In this document: in pieces, positions 1-13,629 of the stretch
How the letters are laid out: each line of letters opens with the position of its first letter
How positions within the stretch are numbered: position 1 is the first letter of the stretch
Assembly: GCA_029204225.1 (NCBI GenBank)
Contig: CM055101.1
Location: forward strand, 62,076,955 to 62,140,954
Direction of reading: 5' to 3'
Length of the DNA stretch: 64,000 bases
From: Diphasiastrum complanatum
Taxonomy: Eukaryota; Streptophyta; Lycopodiopsida; Lycopodiales; Lycopodiaceae
The notes under the pieces: generated by a model
What the model saw: the letters and a program-made list of their open reading frames with translations, nothing else
Databases searched by the model: none
What the model was told of the DNA's origin: nothing
Made by a program: the position numbers and the translations under genes

Positions 1-145
1 CATCATACACAAGTGCATTCCTCTCTGATGTGCATCATTTGCTAGTTTCAAACCCCATCAAAAACTCAGCTAAAATGAAACAAATTGTATGAACATGATG
101 TGTACTTCTTTGAGCATTTCAAAGGACATAGTTAACAGTTCTTAC

Positions 146-2036
146 TTCCTTTGAAGAGACGATAATCACGCGCTCATCTGAATCAGAAACAGCATCTTCA
201 ATCTTGATCTTGGCACGAGTTTCTTCTCGCAGCTGACGAATCAGATTGCCTCCTCGTCCAATGATGCTCCCAATCTTATCATCAGGGCCACAGAATGCGG
301 ATAATAAACTCTTCTTCAGGCATGTCGTTTTGACTTCCATGAGTGCCACCCAAAGAAGGTGCCAGGTGAAAATCCTGTGAATTATAAGGCCAACTTCCTG
401 TTCCGGCACTCATATTTCCCAAGGGAGAGACTGACGAAGTAAGGCCAATCAAAGAGCTCCCAACATTTCCTGAAGAAAGAAAAGAATTGCCTTGAGGCAG
501 AAATGCTACTGCCGGAAGTATGCCACTGCCTCCTGCGGACCTATTGCCAGCAAGGGTCCCTCTGTGTGGTCGATCCTTGGAAGGATTCTCATACAGTTTA
601 GAGCCAACTGCACGTAAAGCTTTCTTAACAAATGCCCACTCTCCCGATATCTATGTACAGTACAAAGCATGCAGGCACTTGAGAGTATGAGCAATCCGTA
701 TAGCCTTCCAAGGTTCTCATGATGCTTAAATAATCAAAATAACCACATCAAAAGTTTTTAAAGTGACACAGTCATATTGCTTTCAGGAACCAGTTCTGTG
801 ACAGAGGGAAACGACTCAAGAGTCATGATACTTTTCAAGCGAACTTGTGAACGATGAGATAACAATGATAGAAAGATTTGTGATTCATCATGAAGTCGAT
901 AACCACATGCCAATTATTCTAGAAGAGAGATTACAATGAAAATAGTGGGATTTGAACAAAGAGCTCATTCTACCAATTCACAGCTTATTAAATGGGACAA
1001 AAGCCAAGACTTAACCAAGGCACTAGACCTGTCTTGGAATTGTAAAAGAACTTCCAAAGAAGAACAACCAAAAGTCACAAGCTAGACAAAGTCGGGCACC
1101 TAGACAAACCCAATGGAACATGCTAGCAGAAACAGAAGTTCGTTTCATTAAAAAAAACTAGCAACAGTCTATACTTCTTATCTCAGAAAACAAAAGCAGC
1201 AAACCAGAAAATCACTACAAGTATGACGCAATCTTCCAACCTGGCTCCTATCAAAATCTCAAACTTCATCAGCAAACATGAAAAAACCGTGTCAGACCTC
1301 CAAGCTTTAATATTTGAAGAATGCACGACATTAAGCATGTAAATAGAATTATCTTCAATCAAACCTGAACGAGCTCATCTGAAGGGAGAGCACACCCAGG
1401 CAACTGTTCCTTAGGAAGAATTCTTATTTGAGCTCCTGTTTCAGTCCTCATTTGCTCGATAACTTTACCTCCTTTTCCCAACAAGCATCCTATTTGACTG
1501 TGAGGAACAAGTAGCCTCGCAGTGACAGTGCGAGATCCTTCCTCCTCATCATCAGAAAAACTACTGTCTCCTTCCACAATGCTTGCAAGTACTTTTAAGA
1601 GTGCATCTTGAGCAGGCGGAAGAGCCTCTTCTGTGAGATCTCCATCTACGTCTTTCAGGGTTTCCTTATCACTTGTGGCTTCATTATTTTCTCTGTCTCC
1701 TCGTGATTTGCCTTCACGGCCCCTGTCCTTGCCTGCAGTAGCAATGCTAATAACTCGCTCTTCCACACCTGGAATGCCATCTTCAATTTTGATCTTTGCA
1801 CCCGTTTCTTGCCTTAAAGCCTTAATGATGCTCCCTCCCTTCCCAATGACACTCCCAACCTTTGAGGCAGGGCAGAGAATACGATACACAATGTCATCTG
1901 AGAAATTTCTGGAAGATTCCGAAAAGCCATCTGAACCCACTTGATTCCGCCTTTTCTGACGCCCATTGCGTTCAGTGGATTCTGACCCATACTGAGAATG
2001 TGAACGTTTTCCAGAACCACCATTTATACCGTCCAT
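146..2036 (-). CDS. Multi-KH-domain RNA-binding protein (HEN4/RCF3-like), 3' end outside the window
   Basis: This encodes a probably nuclear RNA-binding protein of the plant multi-KH family (HEN4, RCF3/SHINY1 and At4g18375 kin), which acts in pre-mRNA processing. Two coding exons are visible. The first runs from 2036 to 1365; its ATG opens a basic N-terminus (GKRSHSQYGSES, then KRR), followed by KH1 (ILCPASKVGSVIGKGG) and KH2 (LLVPHSQIGCLLGKGG). The second runs from 650 to 146 with KH3 (DDKIGSIIGRGG). The intron 651-1364 has GT...AG borders and joins VQ to ISGEWAFVKKAL in phase 0. A GT donor at 145-141 shows that more exons, perhaps KH4-5, lie beyond the window. Oddity: the second exon is 505 nt and reads EEEFIIRIL in one frame but the rest of KH3 in another, as if one base were extra near 286-291. 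This could be an assembly error or a real lesion. The start is chosen because a 5' UTR intron appears to end at 2045. Confidence 0.87.
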
Positions 2037-3362
2037 GACCAAATTCTGGATGAAATGCACAAAACCGTGACAAAGAAATTTCACAATCAGAATGAAGAGA
2101 TAGCAAACAAGGTGGAAAAGTTTTAGTTCAAGGGGTGGCCTTTGAACCATAAACTGGAAATGCAAACCGTGTACATAATCACTTGTCAATAGCTCCAGAG
2201 TTGCCTAAACATCAAGGGTGAAATCTGAACATATTAACACTGCTTTACACTGACAGAGGAAATGGAGGGCAAATATTTACTGCTTGATACCTCAATGGCC
2301 TTACTGCTTTCAACCTGGCATAAAAGAATCGGAGAATCGAATAGTTCAAAGCAACTTCATCGTTGACATCAGACAATATTACTTTTAACTCATTTCCTAT
2401 CGAGATGGAAAACTGAAGGCGGTCGTATCACGTGTGTATATTGAGAAGATTTGTGTTCACGCTTCTAAATTTATGTATAATATCTAATAGAACAAATGTA
2501 AAATACAAACCTCAACTTGCGACAGTCACAGTCAAAGAACACTTACATAGTAGTCAAATGGTTAAGCGACAAAACTAAATAGTAGACAATAAACTGTCTC
2601 GGAAAAAGATCAAAAAAATAATGACAGAAACACCGTCATCAGCTACTACTAAAGACGAAAAGTGAGCAAATGTGACAAGTACTTCCAAAGTCTTATGTGA
2701 ACTGCAAAACATAATATAACTGATGTAACCGCAGAATCTGATCAGCCAGATAGATGTTTTCAAAGTTCAGTGAGACTTTGTCTTTCCGGAAATATAAAAT
2801 TCCATATCACCCCTGTCAAAACTATCGCATGCTATACAGTATAGAAAACACGCAAGCCTAGATGCCAAATTACATAAAAGAAGATACGATGAGTAGATAG
2901 TGTAACTCCGATAGTATCCAGCAGGAGGTGATACTAGTGAAGCAGACAAACCTTTCTAGAAGAAACAAGTTATGATTATAAAGCGGAAAAAAGAGGTTAC
3001 CAACAAAAAAGAACTTGAGGCCCAGTGGAAAAGTAATGTCTGTACTTCTACAAACAGAGCTCGGGAGTCATGATAAGAGGTGTGGAAAAAAATAACATGA
3101 GGCGAACAAGTAAAACAGCTAGTCTTACAAAAGACAAACGTTGTGTAGAAAATAATTATAGGTCAATAGAAAAAGAACGTACCTAAACATGACTTACAGA
3201 AGCCTGACTTATTCAATTCTACAATATCGATTCCTACAATTGTGAAGGTGCTCCAACATCAAGAGACACCTCATAAAATAACGGGCAAAAAGAAACAAAC
3301 GGTTAAATAAAATGCCGAAATCTTGACAGAAAGAACTTGGCAAAATGGTAGCGTCAACTCAC

Positions 3363-3560
3363 CGAATGCTCTCACAAGCGTTGCAAAAATGTGCCAAGGC
3401 AATCTCCACTCGAGCAAGATCCACAGATGCGCAGCGCAATGGAGGCGAGAAGAAATTATGGATCGTTGGCGATGGCAGACGAGAGCATAATAATAAGCCG
3501 CTAGGGCGGAAGAACAAGAACTGATGATACGACGACGACGACGACGACGAAGAATTTAGG
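3363..3560 (-). other. Probable 5' UTR exon of the KH gene
   Basis: Read on the minus strand, this stretch ends in CATTCG followed by a strong GTGAGT donor at 3362-3357. It lies directly upstream of the KH coding exon, whose acceptor is best placed at 2046-2047, giving a leader intron of about 1.3 kb. The exon holds a run of GAC triplets (3529-3551). The transcription start is not visible, so the upper limit is a guess. The intron (2046-3362) shows no gene of its own. Confidence 0.5.
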
Positions 3561-3596
3561 GCTACTGTACGTGGTGAATCTAACCCACCCTTAACC

Positions 3597-3610
3597 AGGG
3601 TTAGGGTTAG
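3597..3610 (-). promoter_or_regulatory. Telo-box-like promoter element (tandem AACCCTA)
   Basis: On the minus strand the sequence reads CTAACCCTAACCCT, two tandem copies of the plant telo-box core, placed just upstream of the inferred 5' UTR exon of the KH gene. Telo-boxes are a known class of promoter elements in plant genes for translation and growth. The position supports a role here, but no transcription start is mapped. Confidence 0.4.
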
Positions 3611-3830
3611 AAGTTCGAACCCACCCTTATTTAGGCTAACCCCCTCTCTCATGCCCTAAGGTCCTCTTTGCCATGTGACCCCCTCACCTGACCGTACGCA
3701 AACCAAGAGCCCCCATCTTACCATAGAGCTCACTCTGATTTTAAGCTCAAGTTTGGTAAACATCATCAAAAAAGTTCAAGATTTGCCACGTGTTTACAAT
3801 TAGTGTTGAGTGGTTTCCAGCCACATTTGC

Positions 3831-6800
3831 TGTTGATGGCTAGCATAGTGGGCAGCCATAATATATATCAAACCCTTAAGCACCATTTGGCACAATAGAA
3901 TTATCTAAGATTTTGCTGTGAAAAGGGTAATGGGCAAATCATTTTACGTGCGACCCATTACCTATGAGGTAAGATACTTCCATGGGTCGAATTGTCTCCA
4001 AGGTTGAATTTAGCCTTCTCAATCTATTGTGATCTAACTAGAGAAAGCATGGGATTTGTGAACCATATGAGCTAGAATTGGACATCACTACCAACTCATC
4101 TACAATTGAAGAAGAGGGGGGATGTTCATCCAAACTTGGCGTCACAGAAATAATACAGTGGAAAAATAAATAAAAAGAGAAATAAAACTCCATGGCATGT
4201 GTTTTGTAAGTCCACGTATGATTCATTGTCAATAAACTTCCACCATGGCATGTGTTTTGTAAGTCTATGAGTAGAAGTTTAAAATAATAAAATAACTCAA
4301 ACTTAGGATTAGAACTTAAACTTAAAAAACTTAAGCTTAGAAATATTTGTCTCGAGTTATCTTAAGTTTCAAAGTTAGAAACTTTTAAAAGTTTTAAGTC
4401 CTAAGTTAGAAGTCCTAGAATGGCTAGTTTTAAACTATAAGTTAGTCGATACTTATGAAAGACCCTCCTTGCTATAAAAGGAGAGGTATTTGTCATGTAC
4501 ACAACACTTTTAAATTAAGCTATATTATTATGCTTCTCTATTTTGGAGATTATCATTTTATTTCTTTGTGTTCTCATTGGAAGGTGAATAGCTTGAAGGA
4601 AGGTGCTCGAGCCTCCTCTTGCCTCCTTTCATTGGATTTATTGTGGCATGTTCTTTATTTGCTAGTTGCTTAGTTAGCCGCAATCTATTCTTTCTCTCTC
4701 TCTTTTGGGTATTAACATAGGATCTAATTTAGTTAGTATTTTATTTTCATTCCGAGCACCAGTTGGGAAAGCCTTGGTGCTCCCGTCCTGGTTGTTTATT
4801 TTTCGTTTGAAAGCTTTTGGTAGATTCCTAAAAAGTGGACGATCCTCTCTAACACTATACTACATCCGTGAGTAGATCTAGCCATCGCGTAACTATAAAT
4901 ACTTCCAACATTGGTGCCATTGTCATTTTTTACGATTTTTTCTACCTAGCTTTCCTTTTTTTACATTTTTTTTTGCTTCCGTGCTTGTGTGTATGTTTGC
5001 TGGATTTTTATCTTCACACTACAGCACGAGTCTTCTCTCCAGGTCCTCAACGAGCTGCGGAGCATCCTATCAAGTCGGGGGGAAGCAACAAAAGTGTCAA
5101 CTTGGGCATTTTCTTTGAAAGAAGTGACCGAAGTAACATTTTTTTCGACCAAACAGGTATATCTGTCTGCAGCCATAACAAACACTGATCTTCCGTTTTA
5201 GCACCGCCACAAATTTTGACCCTACTCAGATTCTCTGAAAACACCCTGATATACTGTTAAAATCCATTGTTTTCCAACCAAATCTTGGTCTTAGAATTCG
5301 CCAGCTTCACTGAGATTAGATCTATCAAAGATCGGTCCTCCAGCAGCTCCGAGAATTCTCTCTTTGAGATTTTGCTTGTTTTTTGTCAGAAAATCACTTT
5401 TTTCACTATTTCCCTTGTCTGTCAGTAAAACCTCAGTATCAGAAATCGCCAGTCATACCACGAAATCGCCCATAGTGAGCAGGATTTCTCTGTACCCTCT
5501 ACGAATTCTATCCCTAAGAAAATTCTTAAAAAAATATCAAAAATCAGTATTTTGACAAAAAGCATCCCCTGTCAGAATTCACAAGTACTACGGTTGGATT
5601 TATTTGATTGTCTACGATTTTTGTACCGGTTACGAACTACAGCACAAAAGTCCAGTTTTTGCTCAAACTTCTTCATTTTGCAAAAAAAACTACCTTTTTT
5701 GACTTTTTGGCCAAGTACAGTATTGCCCTGATCATCCGTATTGTTACTCTACTCTTCATACTGCATCATGTCTCAAGATTGTGTTGAATTTTCGAAACTG
5801 GCTCCTCCACGACTAGAACGCAGAATTCCACGTATAGATGCGCCAAAGTACGATGAAAAATCTGACCTAGTCCGATTTCTCCAAGACTTTAATAATGCAT
5901 GCCGTTTCTATGGAGATACCTCTAAAACTGAAAAACTCTGCCTATCCCCCATGGTACTCTATGGAACAGCCAAAGAGTGGTATCTCAACCTCGAAGCTCC
6001 TGATCTTGCTTCTTGGACCACCCTCAAGGACACCCTCATCAAGGATTTCTAACCATCCAAACTGACTCAGAGCCCATTCATCCAAATCACTCATATCAAG
6101 ATGCGTCGCGAAGAGTCTGTTCGAAGCTACATTGAACGTTTTAAACGTCTCAAAGTAGAATGTATTGACGAAAATATCACCAAATGCATGGCCATAAAAC
6201 TGTTCTTGGTTGGATTGCCTAAAAACATCCGTCGCGAACTAAAACTAGTTGACCTTTATGATCAACTTAAAAATGTCATGACTTATGCTATCCGTGAAAA
6301 AGACGAAGGTTCTGACGACGACTTTAACCATGGTGAAAAAAAATCTAAGAATCACGATCGTCTTAATCACCCGAAGTCTAAAAATGCTGCCCAATCTTCT
6401 AAACTTCTACAGCAAATGGAAACCTGGCAGAAAGCTCAACAAACTCATATGGATAAACTCATTGTTGATTTCCAAACCGCCATAAAAAAAATTGTTGAAA
6501 AACCTTTTCTAGCAAGAGAGAATGTTTGGTGTCCGATATGTTCACAGCATCACACTACTAATGAATGTCCTCAACTAAGCAATCATTTTCTATCAGCACC
6601 TAGACCCATGTATTGAACATACCGCCCCTACCCTCTACAACAGCCCATTCCACGACCAGGGGTATACCAACCACGACCAACTGCACCAAATCAATACCAA
6701 CCACATCAACAGTTTGTCGTTAACCAACCCGCTCCACAATAAGTTGTCCACTATCTTGATCCCAATACCATCGATCCAGCAACTTATTATGTGGATGACA

Positions 6801-9800
6801 CTACTCAATCAAGATACACCAGCGAGACAGTTGTGTATTATATGTATGATCCTAATGCTCAAGTGGTTGACCCCAATGCCCAGACCTATGATCCTAACCA
6901 AGTTGTGTTTGCCACGCATCAAATTCCTATAACACATGGATGTTTTATCTGCGCAAGTAAACATCCTAGTATTCGTTGCCTAGATAAACTTCACTTTCCA
7001 CCAGCTTGTGAAAATTACGGCATTGAACATCACGTGGAGGATTGTCCTTCCCGATCTAAACCAGTTGCTCTTGTTTGTTTAGTACAAGTAGAAACATTGT
7101 CAATCGAAACTCATCTAGCATGGGTCTTGACTCGTGCGCAAACCCAACGCCAAGCCTCTCAACTTGCACTCAACAAAACCCAGAAGCATGTTGTCCCTCC
7201 AAGTGAAGACTCCACACCTATTGTCTATCCTCACCCATCTGAAGAAATTCGATTGCATCATCAGTATCGTCAGCAAATCCGCAATGCAGACCAACAATCT
7301 TCCACCTCCCATAAAGTACCTCACAAGTCTTTTGAAACCAAAACCTTTGAAGGCACTGAAGTCTGGAGAATTTATTGCAAGCTAATGTGACTCTCCCTTT
7401 CCATGTTCTTTGGAAGCATGCTGGAAAATGGAAACACCAACTCCAATCCACTGACACCACCACCCTTGACGAGTTGCCCGAAATGCCATTACACCTCACA
7501 AATCCACTCAGTGAAAGGGACAATATTAAAATTCCAGCTACCCATCGCCAACCTTGTGAAGTCCTATCTGTACTGGATGGTGGCTCAGGTGTAAACATCA
7601 TTTCCACCTCCCTCATGAAAGAATGAAATTTGAGAGACAAACTTACAAAACTCACTTGTCGGCTTAGGATGACTGATCAAAGTGTGGTTCGACCTACTGG
7701 TTTCCTCCCAAAAGTACTAATCAAACTAGGAGGTCTGAAATTTTCTATAGACCTAGTCATGCTCGATATCCCTAGTAATGCCTATTTCTATGAGTTACTA
7801 CTTGGTCGTCCATGGCTCACTAATGCAAGAGTCATTCATAACTGGAGCAAAGGCCGAGTCACCTTTGGGAACAGAGACAGCTCTGTTACCATCAATTCAT
7901 CTGGCAAACTCAAACCTGCACGGTTTCAAGACGAGGGATCCTCTACTGCTAATTCAGTGTTTGAGCCATACCAATCCACCCACGAAAAAAGTCATTATGT
8001 TGACTCTACTAATATCATAAAGTGGAGTCATAGTTTAGCCACCATTGATTTTGTGAATGTCGATTATTGTGCTCAACATCAGGATGATTGTACCTATACT
8101 CCTCCGACCGATAACAAACAATTACCTGATCTAGACACCCCTATCATTAATATCAATTTTATTGATATTCTTCCGCACAATGATGAGTTGTTAAATGTTG
8201 CATGGCTACTTACTGATGAATCAGAAGATTTATTTGTAGATGACAAGAATGTCTTACGAATTCAGAATTGCCCACACGATTTGGACATTTTTGACATTCA
8301 GATCTTCAACTACATGGAGGCCCTTCGACTCAAGGCCTTTCCGCAGCAGTCATCCAAACTGGAACCTGTTGCCAAAGTTATGGTCGAAAAACATAATACC
8401 AAGTTATACCAGGTCAAACAACCAAACTATCCATGGGACCTCTGTGAGGAGGAAAGAATTTTTAAAATTTTGTAAATCGACGACGAAATCCTCCATGATG
8501 TTCTCATCCACACACCTCACATCCTTTGAAGCCACAAACTCGTGGCCATACCATGAAATAAAAGAAGAAGAAGCCCTTTCAAATTTAGCCACCTAGAGAC
8601 CTTACCACTGCTAGGGAAGTTCCTGAGATCGCATCCGCTCATACACCAATCCCTAAACCTCCCAAACAACCACCAAGATAGTTGAAAGGCAAGGCCTCTC
8701 TCGAATCACCAGCCCATGATGTGTCGGCATATTTTAAGGACTGTACGATTGAGGATGTAACCATCCAATTACCCCAAGCTCAACATGAGTCAAACAGTAA
8801 TTCACCCTAAAAAGGCCCTACCCAAACCATCACTCTCTCCTTGAGTGAGCCAAATGAAAGTAAAGAATACATTGTTCACATTGGGGCTCATCTCAATTGG
8901 AAACAACGTAGAAGGCTTGAAAAGCTTTTGCACAAATATCGACATGTCTTTGTTTGGTCCTATAAAGACATGAAAGGAGTCTCACCCCAGGTGGTTGTGC
9001 ATCGTATTACCCTTAAACCAGGTGCGAGACCAACTGCTAGCCGTCCTTCCAGATGCAACCCGATATACAAGGCCAAAATCAAAGAAGAACTACAACACTT
9101 GTTAGATGTAGGATTCATCTATGAAATCGAACACATTGATTGGGTTTCTCCAATCGTCATCGTTTCTAAGAAAAATGAAAAACTTCGCATCTGTGTTGAT
9201 TTTAAGAAACTTAATGTCGTTACAGAACGTGATCATTTTCCATTACCTTTCGAAAAATCCATCTTAGAAAATCTATCATGCGATGAGGCTTACTCCTTCT
9301 TAGATGGCTTTAGTGGATACAATATGATCCAAATTGCTGAAAAAGATTAACATAAGACTGCTTTTGCCACTGAATGGAGAACCTTCTGTTGGAAAGTCAT
9401 GTCTTTTGGTCTCTGTAATGCTCCTAGCACCTTCCAACGTGTTATGCAAGCTATCTTTTTTCAGCAGATGGGCGATAGCCTATTTACTTAATTGATTTAG
9501 GTGCACATTCAAAAGAAACACGACATCTGTCTGTGCTTGAGAAAATTTTATCCAATGTCAACGCTTCGACATCTCCTTGAACCCTGAAAATGCCAGATTT
9601 GGGTAACCCACAATATTGTGTTAGGACATATCATTTCAAAAAATGGCATCACAACTGACCCATAAAAAATCCCGATCATTCAAAATCTACCGAAACCACG
9701 TACCATCCACGAAATGTATTCTTTCCTTGGCCACGCCAACTACTATCGGTGCTGTATTTTCGACTTCACTAATAAAGCACAATTAATCTACAAAGTAGCT

Positions 9801-10818
9801 GTTGTCCCCAAATGGACTGATGAACAACGCGTCGCATTCAATCAATTCAAATAAGCCCTTACCAATGCACTTATCATCCGGGCTCCTGATTATTCCAAAG
9901 AATTCCATGTGCATACCGATGCATCCAAGTATGCCATTGGAGCAGTGCTCACCCAACCAGGAGAATTAAAAAAGGATTATCCAATCCGATTCTCAATAGA
10001 CAATTGATACCTGCTAAAGTCAACTATACTACTACAGAGCGTGAAGCTTTGGCAATGGTATATGCGGTTCAGAAGTTTCGTCATTATCTATTGGGAGAAG
10101 TTTTTGCCTTCTTCACTAATCATCAAGCACTCATATATCTCATCAACAAGACTTGCACGACTGGTCGTATTACTCGATGGATCCTATTACTGCGAGAATT
10201 TGGGTTTAGGATCATGGTTCGGAAGGAAGTTTAACATTTTTTAGCAGACCATCTATCTTGAATCCCTAACCTACCAAAGCCAAATCAAGGCGTCAACAAT
10301 GATTTACCCGATGCCATCTTATTTCAAGTTGACTCTACACTCGTTTGGGCCAAGGAAATCACAGAATATTTAACTTCAAGGTAGATGGATCCATCCTTAT
10401 CTAAACCTGAGCAATGTGCGTTGGTCCTCAAAACCAAACCCTATACGTTAATTGAATGCCAACTTTACAAGCAAGGGTTAGATGAAATTATTCGACGTCG
10501 TCTTACTGAAGGTAAAATACCCTCTATGATTTCCCTCACTCATGAAGGTATTGAAATAGGTCATTTATCTTCTAAAATGACTGTTAAAAAAATTCTCTTG
10601 GCCGATTTTCGGTGGCCAACTCTCTTTAAGGATATGCACACTTATACAAAGGCCTGTGATGTATGCCAATGCACAAAACGATTTCAAAAGACCAACTACA
10701 TGCCTTTACACCCTGTCACCACTGATTAAGCTTTCTAGATATGGAAAATTGATTATGTTGGACCCATTAGTCCCGCTACTCGACACACTCAATCTCGTTA
10801 TATCATAGTAGCTACGGA
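3831..10818 (+). mobile_element. Ty3/gypsy retroelement copy G1, broken, lacking its 3' end
   Basis: This is a fossil gypsy element of Athila/Tat appearance. Parts in order: a 5' LTR of about 0.7-1.1 kb (left edge uncertain, best guess near 3,831; TATA-like CTATAAAAG at 4,472; right edge 4,910), an Asp-tRNA-type primer site, a leader without genes (4,925-5,740), a gag region (5,741-6,616), a cysteine-rich knuckle region (about 6,940-7,060), a protease region with a DGGSGVNI-type site (about 7,575), reverse transcriptase (about 8,990-9,480), RNase H (about 9,900-10,230), the integrase zinc-binding part with paired CxxC (about 10,560-10,690) and the start of the integrase core. It then abuts a copia copy. 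It is heavily broken, with roughly a dozen or more lesions, and is clearly old. No 3' LTR is seen. Confidence 0.85.
4911..4924 (+). other. Primer-binding site of gypsy copy G1 (Asp-tRNA type)
   Basis: TTGGTGCCATTGTC follows an LTR end of the form ...CCAACA and resembles the TGGCGCCGTTGCC primer site used by Athila/Tat elements. It fixes the right edge of the 5' LTR at 4,910. Confidence 0.65.
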
Positions 10819-12539
10819 CTAACACATCAAAAGAGAATCACAAACACCTAGATCCTCATCATTAGTAGTAAATTTGATTTGCTTGCTACCTACATCTCTT
10901 TGCTTCTTCAAACATTCAATAGCAAAATGCCCTTTGTTACCACAATAGAAGCATTTTAACTTGGATCTATCTTTCTTTTTGCCAAAAGAGAAATTCTCAC
11001 CTTGATCTTTCTCTTTAGACCACTTTCTTTTGCCTTTTCCCTTGAATTTGCCTTTGAAGAACATGGCCTCCTCTTCACAATGAGATGTTGATGTAGATCC
11101 ACCTCTTGGTTGAAGCCTATATTCTTCATTGACCAAAATCTCTTGCAAATCCACAATGCTTGGCAAGGTTCTTTGAATAGCAAAGCTTTGAACAAGATTA
11201 GCATGATCATCAAGTAAGCCATTAAGTATAGCTTGCAAAAGTTTTACCTTCTTAATGCTCTCATCAATGCATGCTAGCTCATTATTAAATGCTTTAACTC
11301 TCAACACAAAAGCACAAGCACTCTCTTCCTTCTTTTGCACACTTTGAAATATTTGCCTTCTAAGAGTAGGTACTCTTGATGTAGACTTGGATTCATAAAG
11401 CTTATTTGAAGCTTCCCAAGCCTCGTTAGATGAATTGCACTTGCCAACTTCCTTGAGAAGCTCATTGGTAACATTCATCTTTATCATGTGCAGAGCTCTT
11501 TTAGCTCTCTTGTCATACCTCATTTGATCTTGTTGTGCCAAGGGCCTTTCTTCCACTTCTTTTTTCTAGAAAGGTGTTGCAATGGAATTGATAGTGTGAT
11601 TAAAGTTGCCAATTGAGCTAGCATTTGTTGTACATTCAAAAATGCATTTCCTAATTTTTTTATTCTCAAGGAGAAACCCCATTCTCACCTTCCAAGTAGA
11701 ATAGTTGTTTGAGGTAAGCCTATCATTGCTTTTCAACATAAAGCTTCCATTTGTAGCCATATTGCAATAACCTTGTCCTCTCTTTCAACATGTTCCAATG
11801 TACAAAGCACTCTCTTGAATGTCAACAAATGAACTCAAGAAAAAATCACAAAGATATGGAACCTAGCAAAATCAACACATAGAATGGAAGATACTTGATC
11901 AATGTGAAGGATTTCAGATCATTCAAGATCCAATCCATGTCCCAAATCTTTGGTTACAATAAGGAGCAAACCAACAATCCTGCCAATGTAGAAAATCCAG
12001 CATCTACATACAAAATGAGATGCAAACTCTAAGAGATATTGATCAAACATGAACCAAAATATAAAATATGTTTGTTGTCCGTACAATTACAGTACCCTAC
12101 TGTATTTCACACGTGTGGAACCGAAAATAGCAATAAATGATCATTCTACACACAAGATTGCAAGATAACACCAAGATAGTGCACCAATGAGTAATAGAAC
12201 CATGTATAATGATGAAATGAGAGAGAGAGAAGAGTGAAGATGTGTCTCTCCACGAGTTACATCCTTTTATAGAGTTTTATTTGGCCACTTGGCTTTCCCT
12301 CCAAAATGTAAACCCTACTATTTTTGGGTCTAGATTCAATGTACCCAAAGTTCAAATTTGAATCTCTCTCAAACTCGACTACCAGCTTTCCCACACTTTC
12401 CAAAAGTGTTTATTGAATGTATTTTAAACTAATATAACTTCAAAAAGTTTATCTCTAAGTCTAAAATGAGTTTTGGCCTCTTATTAACAATTAACCAAAA
12501 TATGAATAAACTAGACTAAACTAGTTGAAATCTCTCACA
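10819..12539 (-). mobile_element. Ty1/copia copy A: 5' LTR and gag region, broken
   Basis: Minus-strand copia fossil. The 5' LTR is 11,903-12,539 (637 bp; plus-strand borders TGTGAAGGATTT and CTCTCACA). The gag region lies at 10,819-11,760, beginning MATNGSFMLKSNDRL and ending with a CCHC knuckle KCFYCGNKGHFAIEC near 10,960-10,915. Nothing downstream of gag is present; the copy ends against gypsy copy G1. The LTR holds the palindrome CACACGTGTG at 12,108. It is broken in a few places. Confidence 0.8.
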
Positions 12540-13629
12540 ATCAACACATGGTCTACTTACAATATCATGAACTTTTACACCTCCTAAACTTGAAATACAC
12601 TCTTGGGAAGTCCAGCAACCTTAAAAACAAGAGATCCAAACAAGTTCATGGTTTTGACAAAAGTACAAAAAATTGAATCATCCAAATTTTTTATGAAAAT
12701 GTTACAAAGTTGATATAGAATCTTGTAGTCTTCAATGAGACATATCTAATGCAATTAAAGTCGTTTAAATCCATTAAGTGATGTGTGAAATCCGACTAAT
12801 TCATGTTTATGAACCTATATTGAGTTTTGATTTACAAAAAATCAATTCTACACATGAAAAATGCTTGAATTTTTTAGTAGAAATCAATCTAGCATGCTCT
12901 AGAATTGGTAACTCCTCCAAATCCTTGCTAGAGTTGGCTGATCTTTCAATAATCTGTAATAATAGCTTTGATACCATGTGAAGAAATATCAGATCACTAA
13001 TATCCAATATTTATCTTTGATCTTTGGTTATGAATGACAACACATCTAGCACTATTAACAATGTAACATCTACTACACATAGAAGATGCAAAATCAACAA
13101 GATCTTTATCAAACATCAAATATATGATAAAATGAAGTTTATGTCTATACAATAATAGTAAGATACTGTATTTCACACGTGTGAATCCAATACACAACAC
13201 ACAATTGCATTCTACACACAAAATTGCAAGATATCAAACTATAGTGCACCAATGAATATAAAACCCCAAAGAGAACTCATGTATAAGCATGAATGAGATG
13301 AGAGAGAGAGAACGTTTTTTTTCCCACGCTTGTACACTATTTATAACAGGTCTATGCCCTATTTGGATGTCCTTCTCCAATCTTATCAACAATAGGAAAC
13401 TTCTAGATCTTCCAAACCCTACACAAAAATAGACTAGATTCAATGTACCAAATATGCAGATTTGAATCTTCCCAAACTTGACCTACTACATTTCTCACAC
13501 TTTCTAAGAGTGGTAATTCAAATGAAGTTAGACTAAAAATAACTTCATAAAGTTTATCTCTAAGTATGAAATGCATGTTGGCCTAAATTGCCAAATGAAC
13601 TAGATCAAAGTAGTTGACAATTTCTCACA
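12540..13629 (-). mobile_element. Copia LTR (12,978-13,629) with primer site and leader, same family as copy A
   Basis: A 652-bp LTR with ends TGTGAAGAAATAT and AATTTCTCACA, oriented to the minus strand. It is followed at 12,976-12,965 by TGGTATCAAAGC, an initiator-Met primer site, and by about 425 bp of leader (12,540-12,964) before the neighbouring LTR of copy A begins. The two LTRs are recognisably related but well diverged, so they represent two insertions rather than one young pair. The palindrome TTCACACGTGTGAA lies at 13,172. Confidence 0.75.

Noticed and set aside
1633-1944. Plus-strand 103-codon frame opposite the KH exon
   Set aside because: Shadow of the KH1/KH2 coding sequence on the other strand.
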